Assembly (NCBI GenBank): GCA_023250175.1
Contig: JAHFBD010000120.1
Location: 1-7,040, forward strand
Length of the DNA: 7,040 nt
Direction: 5' to 3'
From: Candidatus Melainabacteria bacterium
GTDB taxonomy: Bacteria; Cyanobacteriota; Vampirovibrionia; 2-02-FULL-35-15
Below the pieces are notes generated by a model that ran no database searches, was not told where the DNA came from, and saw only the letters and a list, made by a program, of their open reading frames with translations. Each line of letters begins with the position of its first letter. The first letter of the stretch is position 1. The translations under genes and the position numbers were made by a program. Below, in pieces: positions 1 through 4,972 of the stretch.

Positions 1-21
1 GGACATAGATATTTTTTAAAT

Positions 22-65
22 TATTATCATTTTAGCTTTTAGATAACTGAGCTATTATCATTTTA
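22..65. repeat. 13-nt direct repeat pair in AT-rich leader region
   Basis: TATTATCATTTTA occurs at 22-34 and again at 53-65. Between them TAGCT (33-37) and AGCTA (50-54) form a short inverted repeat. The stretch 1-196 shows no convincing gene. A CAT at 4-6 would be an ATG on the minus strand, so the repeats could lie in the upstream region of a leftward gene just outside the window. Given the AT-richness, chance is a real alternative. Confidence 0.3.
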
Positions 66-164
66 ATTTCTTAATATAACTTCAATCAAACCTTATTATT
101 TCATTAACTTACTTTTCAGTAATCTTTTTAGGTGTACAATTTTTTCTTGGCATTGCGTTTTATG

Positions 165-188
165 TATAGAAGGTTTTTGTAGAAGGGA
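165..188 (+). promoter_or_regulatory. Possible -10 box and Shine-Dalgarno site of the 37-aa peptide
   Basis: TATAGA at 165-170 is a fair -10 match, giving a leader of roughly 20 bases. No -35 hexamer sits at proper spacing; TTGGCA at 147-152 is only 12 bp away. AAGGGA at 183-188 is a good Shine-Dalgarno sequence, eight bases before the ATG at 197. This ribosome binding site is the main reason for believing the small ORF. Confidence 0.4.
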
Positions 189-196
189 TTTATATC

Positions 197-310
197 ATGT
201 TAGAAAAATATGCATCACCAGCATTTACGTTAGCAGTAATAATATCTATAACAGGATATGTTTTGCTGATGAATTCATTTATGCCTGCTACTGGTTTATT
301 TATAAAATAA
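197..310 (+). CDS. Small single-helix membrane peptide (37 aa), unknown function
   Basis: I do not recognise this peptide. It reads MLEKYASPAFTLAVI... and ends ...PATGLFIK before TAA. Residues 9-29 are a continuous hydrophobic stretch that would make one transmembrane helix. A charged N-terminus (E3, K4) and a lysine at the very end flank it. The start is supported by AAGGGA eight bases upstream, one of the best ribosome binding sites in the window. The ORF ends two bases before the convergent 225-aa gene, as expected of a true gene edge in this compact genome. It resembles in size the one-helix subunits of cyanobacterial photosynthetic complexes, but I see no specific match. It could be a small regulatory or toxin-like membrane peptide, or a chance ORF. 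The coding call is moderate; function is unknown. Confidence 0.5.
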   Translation: MLEKYASPAFTLAVIISITGYVLLMNSFMPATGLFIK

Positions 311-312
311 AT

Positions 313-990
313 CTAATAACTTTTTTGAGTAGCATCTATCTTATAAGTTAGGGTACTCATATCTTTTGAATTATTATTTCCCCCAATAGAATCAAAACCA
401 TCCTTGTCTTTAGTAATAATAATTGCTCTATTAGCAAGAGATTCAGATACTAAATGAAAAGCAAACCCTTGTTCCTTTTCTATTTTATTGGTTGAGAGTA
501 TTAGTAAATGGTTATATTGACTGGCTCTTACAGGAAGAGATGCATACCAAATAAATTCACATAGCCTAAATTCCTCTAGTTTTGATGAGTCATTTAAATG
601 GTGGTATAAAAATTTTGGCTCAAAGCTACTTTTTTCTTTTGTGTTTTTGTTTATTCCTGTAGCTAATTTTGGGATTAAGGATTCAATTGTTTCTTTAATT
701 GGAGTATTTATAAGAATCAAGGGGAGTTTGTTTTTAAAGTAACCATATTCTGTAAAATTACATTTTGTGAATAACTCATTTATTATATGATCTGTTGTTT
801 TTTCAATTGTTTCTTTTAGTTTGGCTTCTTGTTTTGCTAAAAAAACAGTTCCGCTATCTGATGAAAAAATTTGATAGAACCCGGCTTTATTGTTAGACTT
901 AGCAATTTTACTAGTTTCTCCAATTAGCTCCATTCTTAGATCAATTGGAATGTATGATATTGATTTTTCTGTTGTAGGCTTTATTTGCAT
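313..990 (-). CDS. Hypothetical protein (225 aa), second gene after surE
   Basis: I do not recognise a family. The protein is rich in Lys, Ser, Asn and Ile, with no signal peptide or membrane helix that I can see, so it is probably cytoplasmic. Residues 35-50 contain a beta-like stretch (GFYQIFSSDSGTVFLAKQ), followed by a charged helical segment (about 52-75) with coiled-coil character. The C-terminal 25 residues look disordered (GGNNNSKD). A second Met at residue 20 is a possible later start, but the first ATG (988-990) lies one base after the surE stop codon and is preferred. With no promoter between them, the two genes should be co-transcribed and perhaps translationally coupled, since no Shine-Dalgarno sequence is visible. 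Its 3' end is two bases from the convergent 37-aa ORF. The sequence is compatible with a lineage-restricted gene; no function is proposed. Confidence 0.75.
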   Translation of the reverse strand: MQIKPTTEKSISYIPIDLRMELIGETSKIAKSNNKAGFYQIFSSDSGTVFLAKQEAKLKETIEKTTDHIINELFTKCNFTEYGYFKNKLPLILINTPIKETIESLIPKLATGINKNTKEKSSFEPKFLYHHLNDSSKLEEFRLCEFIWYASLPVRASQYNHLLILSTNKIEKEQGFAFHLVSESLANRAIIITKDKDGFDSIGGNNNSKDMSTLTYKIDATQKSY

Positions 991-991
991 G

Positions 992-1759
992 TTAAATTTT
1001 TATTTGCTTTACCCACTCTTTTAATTCTGGTACCATCTTTTCATTTGTCATGTGAATGGTTACTGGAGTTATAGAGACTTGATTATTTCTAACAGCAAAA
1101 ACATCTGTACCAGGCAATTCGTTTTCTTCTATGGCTTCACCAGCTAGCCAGTAATAAGTTCTTCCACGAGGATCTACTCTTTTTTCAAAATAATCATTAT
1201 AAGGTCGTACCCCAAGTTTTGTAATTTCAATACCAGCAATATCTAAAAGTGGTAAGGCAGGAATATTAATATTTAAAAGAGTTCTATGGGGGAACTTAAT
1301 TCCACTTATATGATTTAAGAGTTTACAGATAAAAGCTACTGCAGAATTAAAATCTTTTGGTTTGTGGTCAGCTAAACTAACTGCAATACTTGGAATATCA
1401 TAAATTGCACCTTCCATTGCAGCACTTACAGTCCCTGAATATAAAACATCAGAGCCCATGTTTGGTCCATGATTAATTCCTGAAATAACCATTTCTGGTG
1501 GTTCTTTTAAAATAGCGCCAATTGCAATTTTTACACAGTCACTAGGAGTTCCGTCAGTAGAGTATGCTGCTTTTACACCAGGGAGGTGACTCACTTCATC
1601 AATTCTAAGTGGTCTATGTAGTGTTAAAGAGTGTCCTGTCGCACTTCTTTCTCTATCAGGTGCTACGACGTAGATCTCATGATTTTGAACAAGACCTTCT
1701 GTTAATGCTCTTATACCATTTGAAAAAATCCCATCATCATTTGAAACTAAAATTCGCAT
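992..1759 (-). CDS. surE: 5'/3'-nucleotidase SurE
   Basis: SurE is a metal-dependent phosphatase that removes phosphate from nucleoside 5'- and 3'-monophosphates (some members also act on short polyphosphate); it is cytoplasmic and linked to stationary-phase survival. The family signature is complete. MRILVSNDDG gives metal ligands D8 and D9. APDRERSATGHSLTL (33-47) supplies S39. DGTPSDCVK lies at 69-77, and SGINHGPNMGSDVLYSGT (93-110) supplies N96. At 255 aa the length is normal. The ATG at 1757-1759 sits seven bases after a perfect TATAAT on the minus strand, so the mRNA is probably leaderless, and no Shine-Dalgarno sequence is present. It heads a two-gene unit with the 225-aa protein and is divergent from the cation exporter. 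Identification is secure; regulation is inferred. Confidence 0.96.
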   Translation of the reverse strand: MRILVSNDDGIFSNGIRALTEGLVQNHEIYVVAPDRERSATGHSLTLHRPLRIDEVSHLPGVKAAYSTDGTPSDCVKIAIGAILKEPPEMVISGINHGPNMGSDVLYSGTVSAAMEGAIYDIPSIAVSLADHKPKDFNSAVAFICKLLNHISGIKFPHRTLLNINIPALPLLDIAGIEITKLGVRPYNDYFEKRVDPRGRTYYWLAGEAIEENELPGTDVFAVRNNQVSITPVTIHMTNEKMVPELKEWVKQIKI

Positions 1760-1779
1760 AGATTAGATTATAGCGTATT
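1760..1779 (-). promoter_or_regulatory. surE promoter (perfect TATAAT, leaderless layout)
   Basis: Read on the minus strand, AATACGCTATAATCTAATCT runs directly into the surE ATG. TATAAT occupies 1772-1767 and ends seven bases before the start codon, so transcription should begin at or within a base or two of the ATG. No good -35 hexamer is visible 16-18 bp upstream. The same 20-mer, 17 of 20 identical, occurs in the opposite orientation at 1822-1841. Confidence 0.6.
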
Positions 1780-1821
1780 ATTTCCTACTCTTCTTCATAA
1801 TATATACTATCTACTAAATGC

Positions 1822-1841
1822 AATACGCTAGAATTGAATCT
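1822..1841 (+). promoter_or_regulatory. Cation exporter-hisD promoter (TAGAAT, leaderless layout)
   Basis: AATACGCTAGAATTGAATCT is followed by C and then a GTG start at 1843. TAGAAT at 1829-1834 is a 5/6 match to the -10 consensus and ends eight bases before the GTG. The copy mirrors the surE promoter at 17 of 20 positions. It could be two related promoters, or a pair of operator half-sites for one regulator covering both -10 boxes. No -35 element is evident. Confidence 0.55.
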
Positions 1842-1842
1842 C

Positions 1843-2718
1843 GTGAATGTTGATAGTATTCAAGTAACAAATAAATACTCAAGTGAAGTTAAAAAAGTTC
1901 TTTTTATTGTTCTTTTATTAAATCTTTTAGTTTTGTTTATAAAAATTATTGCAGGAGCAATGACTCGCTCATTGAGTATTTGGGGAGATGCTGTTCATTC
2001 AGCAATTGATACTGTAAATAACATGGTAGGTTTAGTTATTTTAAAATATGCTACTGAGCCTCCTGACACAAAACATCCATATGGACATGGGAAATTTGAA
2101 ACTCTTGCTGCTTTTGGCATTGTCGTCTTTTTAGCTATTGCTTGTGTAGAAATTATTCATGGGTCAATCTCTAGATTGTTGCATCCGGTAAAATTACCGA
2201 TCTTTAAGATAGAAGTTGTTTGGCTTTTAATTATTACATTAATTGTAAATGTATTTGTATGGATATATGAAAGAAATATTGGGAAAAAGGTAAACAGTGC
2301 TCTTTTAGTCGCAGATGCATCTCATACAGGCTCTGATGTTTTAATTACTATATCAGTGTTAGCTTCTCAGCTTTTTGTTGCACGTGGTATGTATTGGATT
2401 GATCCAGTAATTGCTATTTTAATTAGTCTTTTTATTGCAAAGGCTGGATATGAAATCGTTACAAGTACTGTGCCTATTCTTGTAGATGAAGCATGGCTTG
2501 TCCCTGAAATTGTTTCAAAAACAGTTTTATCAGTTAATGATGTATTAGACTGCTATGATATTTATTCAAGGCGTGGACCATATTCTGCATTTATTGAGTG
2601 TAAGATAAAAGTTAAACCAAAAGATTTATTTACTGCTCACAAAGTAGCAGATGAAGTAGAAGATAAATTGAAAAATGAGTTTGGCAATTGTCATGTTATG
2701 GTGCATGTAGAGCCATGA
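1843..2718 (+). CDS. Cation diffusion facilitator (CDF) metal exporter, probably zinc-type
   Basis: This is an inner-membrane antiporter of the CDF family, which exports divalent metals in exchange for protons. Counting from the GTG, six helices are visible at about 17-37, 47-67, 86-107, 125-145, 155-176 and 184-203. A cytoplasmic C-terminal dimerisation domain follows (about 204-291) and ends in the family-typical CHVMVHVEP. Transport-site residues are H52 and D56 in helix 2 (DAVHSAID) and H161 and D165 in helix 5 (DASHTGSD). The H-D/H-D set is the arrangement associated with Zn2+ transport rather than the Asp-rich Mn2+ type. The conserved HPYGHGKFE follows helix 2 at 78-86. An upstream TTG at 1834 would give 294 aa, but it overlaps the last base of the -10 box, so the GTG (291 aa) is preferred. 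It overlaps hisD by four bases (ATGA). Metal specificity is inferred. Confidence 0.9.
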   Translation: MNVDSIQVTNKYSSEVKKVLFIVLLLNLLVLFIKIIAGAMTRSLSIWGDAVHSAIDTVNNMVGLVILKYATEPPDTKHPYGHGKFETLAAFGIVVFLAIACVEIIHGSISRLLHPVKLPIFKIEVVWLLIITLIVNVFVWIYERNIGKKVNSALLVADASHTGSDVLITISVLASQLFVARGMYWIDPVIAILISLFIAKAGYEIVTSTVPILVDEAWLVPEIVSKTVLSVNDVLDCYDIYSRRGPYSAFIECKIKVKPKDLFTAHKVADEVEDKLKNEFGNCHVMVHVEP

Positions 2719-4010
2719 AAATGATAAAAAATTTAAAACAAGCAAGAAAAAAAATCTTAGAAATATCTAATCGATTTGATTTGTCTAAAAGGCAAAAAGA
2801 ACTAAAAGTTGTTGAGGATATTTTATCTAACGTGAAAACCAATGGAGATAAAGCTTTAAAAGCCTATACGAAAAAATTTGATAAAGTAACTTTAAAATCA
2901 ATAAAAATCGCACAAACATTAATTGATGATTCAATAAACGATATTTCAAAAGATTTGTTGGGTGCAATAAAACATTCCATAAACAGAATTACAAGCTTTC
3001 AAAAAATAAATATCTCAAAAAGTTGGATTAAAGTATTTAAAACCAAAGAAAAACTTGGTTATAAGTATGTGCCTTTGGATTCGGTTGGGATTTATATTCC
3101 AGGGGGTACAATCCCTTTGGTTTCTACTGTACTAATGACTGTTATACCTGCTAAGGTTGCTGGTGTTAAAAGGATTGCATTGTTTACGCCCCCCCCAGTT
3201 CATAGGGCTATACTAACAGCGTGTAAACTTCTTGGGATAAGTGAAGTTTATCAAATAGGTGGTGCTCAAGCAATTGCTGCTGCTGCTTATGGTACTGAAA
3301 GTGTTGCCCAAGTTAATAAAATAGTTGGACCAGGAAATATTTATGTGACTCTGGCAAAGAAAAATGTGTTTGGGAAAGTAGGAATTGATGGTTTATATGG
3401 ACCAAGTGAAATTGCTATTGTTGCTGATAACACAGCGAATTCAGAGCACTTAGCAATTGATCTTTTAAGTCAACTAGAACATGGTTCAGGACTTGAGTCT
3501 GCAGTTCTGGTTACAAACAGTGACCGGATTGCATCTGAGACGGAGAGATGTTTATTAAAGCGGGCAGGTGATTTACCTAATAAAGAAAGAGTTTTACAAT
3601 CATGGAAAAATAATAGCGCAATTATTCTTGTGAAGAATATAAATGAAGCAATTGAGCTAATAAATGAATTAGCTCCTGAACATTTGGAAATTATTACAAA
3701 AGATGCTTGGGTGTTGTCAAAAAAGATAAAAAATGCAGGGGCAATTTTTATTGGTGAATATTCTTGTGAATCAATTGGTGATTATATTGCAGGACCAAGT
3801 CATTGTTTACCTACGGGAGGTTGTGCAAAATTTGCAAGTGGATTAACTGTAATGGACTTTATGAAAAAGATAAGCATTGTGTCTTTTAATAAAAGAGCCT
3901 TTGATAAAGTAGCAAATGATGTGATTAGATTAGCGAATGTTGAAGGGTTAAAAGCACATGGTGATGCTATTAAACTTAGAATTAATAAAAAGGTGTTACT
4001 ACCTAGCTAG
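2715..4010 (+). CDS. hisD: Histidinol dehydrogenase HisD
   Basis: HisD is a zinc enzyme that oxidises L-histidinol in two NAD+-dependent steps to L-histidine, ending the histidine pathway. Counted from the ATG at 2715 (431 aa, normal length), all key residues are in place. Zinc ligands are Q253 and H256 (SQLEHGSG), D356 (ESIGDYIAGPSH) and H415 (EGLKAHGDA). The catalytic Glu-His pair is E322-H323 (ELAPEHLEI). The nucleotide-binding-like stretches VGIYIPGG and IVGPGNIYVTLAKK are also present. An in-frame ATG at 2688 would add nine residues that overlap the exporter; the 2715 start, which overlaps the upstream stop as ATGA, is far more likely and implies translational coupling. The coupling to a metal exporter instead of other his genes is unusual; a shared interest in zinc is possible but speculative. 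An 8-C run lies inside the gene at 3189-3196. Confidence 0.96.
   Translation: MKMIKNLKQARKKILEISNRFDLSKRQKELKVVEDILSNVKTNGDKALKAYTKKFDKVTLKSIKIAQTLIDDSINDISKDLLGAIKHSINRITSFQKINISKSWIKVFKTKEKLGYKYVPLDSVGIYIPGGTIPLVSTVLMTVIPAKVAGVKRIALFTPPPVHRAILTACKLLGISEVYQIGGAQAIAAAAYGTESVAQVNKIVGPGNIYVTLAKKNVFGKVGIDGLYGPSEIAIVADNTANSEHLAIDLLSQLEHGSGLESAVLVTNSDRIASETERCLLKRAGDLPNKERVLQSWKNNSAIILVKNINEAIELINELAPEHLEIITKDAWVLSKKIKNAGAIFIGEYSCESIGDYIAGPSHCLPTGGCAKFASGLTVMDFMKKISIVSFNKRAFDKVANDVIRLANVEGLKAHGDAIKLRINKKVLLPS
3189..3196 (+). repeat. C8 homopolymer inside hisD
   Basis: Eight consecutive C bases encode most of a Pro-Pro-Pro run (TPPPVH; the first two Pro use CCC and the third CCA). This stands out in an AT-rich gene where proline is usually encoded by CCT or CCA. 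The reading frame is intact. Such a run is prone to slippage, but the position corresponds to a Pro-rich segment normal in HisD. Confidence 0.8.
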
Positions 4011-4044
4011 TGTAATATTTCTAAGTAAATAACTTATAAGGTAA

Positions 4045-4072
4045 GATTTTATCCGATTTATTCGGTAAAATC
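4045..4072 (+). terminator. Perfect-arm hairpin after hisD, terminator or operator
   Basis: GATTTTA at 4045-4051 pairs with TAAAATC at 4066-4072, and CCGA (4053-4056) pairs with TCGG (4062-4065), leaving one bulged T and a five-base loop. It is the strongest inverted repeat in the intergenic region. There is no following T-run, so it is not a textbook intrinsic terminator. It lies 34 bases after hisD and just before the probable cobS promoter, so it may end the hisD transcript, act as an operator, or both. TAAAAT within its right arm could even be a -10 box. Confidence 0.45.
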
Positions 4073-4078
4073 GTAATG

Positions 4079-4087
4079 TATTATAAA
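4079..4087 (+). promoter_or_regulatory. Probable -10 region for cobS
   Basis: TATTAT (4079-4084) overlaps TATAAA (4082-4087); either could serve as a -10 box and would start a leader of about 80 bases ahead of cobS. There is no convincing -35. TAAAAT at 4066-4071 is a competing box. A promoter here is expected because a hairpin separates hisD from cobS, but the exact box is uncertain. Confidence 0.35.
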
Positions 4088-4149
4088 TGACAGATTGGAA
4101 GCACTCTGGAAAGCCGGTTTTGGGAGCACAGCGAAAAAAACGGCGGTAG
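4087..4149 (+). CDS. Possible 20-codon leader ORF upstream of cobS
   Basis: An uninterrupted ORF reads MTDWKHSGKPVLGAQRKKRR followed by TAG, 22 bases before the cobS ATG. It has no Shine-Dalgarno sequence and its ATG overlaps the probable -10 region, so it could be translated only if a promoter further upstream is used. Its codons (AAG, CAC, CCG, CAG, CGA, CGG, CGG) end in G or C much more than those of neighbouring genes, which favour AAA, CAT, CAA and AGA. About half its bases are G or C. This argues that selection may act on the RNA rather than on a peptide. Two rare CGG codons just before the stop would fit a stalling leader peptide, which is the main coding alternative. I do not recognise the peptide. 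Confidence 0.25.
   Translation: MTDWKHSGKPVLGAQRKKRR
4091..4144 (+). ncRNA. Candidate structured leader of cobS with twin GGRAGCAC loops
   Basis: Two successive hairpins can form. In the first, CAGA (4091-4094) pairs with TCTG (4105-4108) and the loop is exactly TTGGAAGCAC. In the second, GCCG plus TTTT (4113-4121, one bulged G) pairs with AAAACGGC (4137-4144) around a loop that begins GGGAGCAC. The ten-base motif TTGG(A/G)AGCAC thus occurs twice (4095-4104 and 4120-4129), placing GGRAGCAC in both loops. The stretch is far more GC-rich than its surroundings. Its position before a cobalamin gene suggests a cis-acting control element, but the B12-box core of the classical cobalamin riboswitch is not visible. 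Paired GGA-containing loops also recall CsrA-type sites. The structure was folded by eye; helix 1 is only four pairs. Confidence 0.4.
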
Positions 4150-4160
4150 GTAGAAACAAA

Positions 4161-4171
4161 AAGGTAGGTTT
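4161..4171 (+). promoter_or_regulatory. Shine-Dalgarno-like site of cobS
   Basis: AAGG at 4161-4164 lies seven bases before the cobS ATG. GGTAGGT occurs here (4163-4169) and again at 4145-4151, straddling the TAG of the 20-codon ORF. cobS is thus one of the few genes in the window with a plausible ribosome binding site, in contrast to the leaderless-looking neighbours. Confidence 0.5.
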
Positions 4172-4972
4172 ATGATAAAGACAATTCATCGATTTTTTTA
4201 TGCATGGCTATTTTTAACAAAGTTTCCTGCCCCTCCTCTCCCCAAAGCTACTAAAGAGGATTGGGGAAGAATAGCACCATATTTTGTTTTAATTGGTTTT
4301 ATTTTAGGGTTTATGCTTTTTTACCCAGCGAAACTTTTAACTTTTTATAAAATGCCAGTTATGTTTTCATCACTTTTAATTTTGTTTATATGGAATATGC
4401 TTACTGGTGGGTTACACCTTGATGGTTTAATGGATACATTTGATGGAATAAATTGCCAAGATCCTGCTAGGAAACTTGAGGCTATGAAAGATAGTCGTGT
4501 AGGTGCTTTTGGGGTGATGGCGGGAATATTTGTAATTCTTTTTAAGCTTGTTACTTTATGCACTCTTTTACTTAATAAAGAGTTTCTTGTACTGTTGATT
4601 GCTGTTCCGTTTTCCAGACTAATCGTTGTGTATGCATTTACTTTTTTAGGTAGTAATAATCAAGCAAGTATTAGTTCATCTCTTATTTTGGCTGGGGTGA
4701 AGAAGCCTAAAGACTTATTTGTAAATCTAGTTTTTTTTACGATGGGTTGTATCCTTGTGATGTTTACTCTTAATCCACACTCTGCAATTTTTCATCCCAT
4801 TGCAGCTTTTATGTTTGTTATTCTATCTTTTACTCTATGTATTGGTTGGGCTCATTGGTTGGATAACCATTTTAAAGGACATACAGGAGATACCTTTGGA
4901 GCGTTAGTTGAGATAAGTGAAGTGACTGTTTTATCACTGGGTGTTTTCTTTAAAGATTATTTTGTGATGTAG
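4172..4972 (+). CDS. cobS: Adenosylcobinamide-GDP ribazoletransferase CobS (cobalamin synthase)
   Basis: CobS is an integral membrane enzyme that joins adenosylcobinamide-GDP to alpha-ribazole (or its 5'-phosphate), giving adenosylcobalamin or its phosphate with release of GMP. Family motifs are all present: GGLHLDGLMDTFDG at 79-92 and KLEAMKDSRVGAFG at 101-114, whose acidic residues are expected to bind the metal and phosphates, and GHTGDTFGA at 236-244. Hydrophobic segments at about 35-52, 63-80, 114-134, 138-159, 183-200 and 208-229 agree with a polytopic protein. At 266 aa the length is typical. The start is supported by an AAGG seven bases upstream. Its tail overlaps the convergent CobT-like gene by 23 bp. 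Other late cobalamin genes (cobU, cobC) are not in the window. Confidence 0.96.
   Translation: MIKTIHRFFYAWLFLTKFPAPPLPKATKEDWGRIAPYFVLIGFILGFMLFYPAKLLTFYKMPVMFSSLLILFIWNMLTGGLHLDGLMDTFDGINCQDPARKLEAMKDSRVGAFGVMAGIFVILFKLVTLCTLLLNKEFLVLLIAVPFSRLIVVYAFTFLGSNNQASISSSLILAGVKKPKDLFVNLVFFTMGCILVMFTLNPHSAIFHPIAAFMFVILSFTLCIGWAHWLDNHFKGHTGDTFGALVEISEVTVLSLGVFFKDYFVM

Noticed and set aside
197..310. One-helix photosystem or cytochrome b6f subunit
   Set aside because: Size and helix fit, but I see no specific sequence match and no other photosynthesis gene is present.
2688..2714. Nine-residue N-terminal extension of HisD
   Set aside because: It lies wholly within the exporter gene; the ATG at 2715 overlaps the stop as ATGA and matches the usual HisD N-terminus.
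4087..4150. c-di-GMP (GEMM), glycine or glutamine riboswitch, or SRP RNA
   Set aside because: Fragments such as GGAAGCA and CGGTAGG recall these RNAs, but none of their complete conserved cores can be found.
4087..4171. Classical cobalamin (AdoCbl) riboswitch upstream of cobS
   Set aside because: GGAAAGCCGG loosely resembles part of the core, but the conserved GCnGCC...CCACTG B12-box region is not present and the leader is too short for the full fold.
4345..4563. 72-codon minus-strand open frame inside cobS
   Set aside because: It is antisense to conserved CobS motifs, with no family resemblance and no promoter or ribosome binding site.
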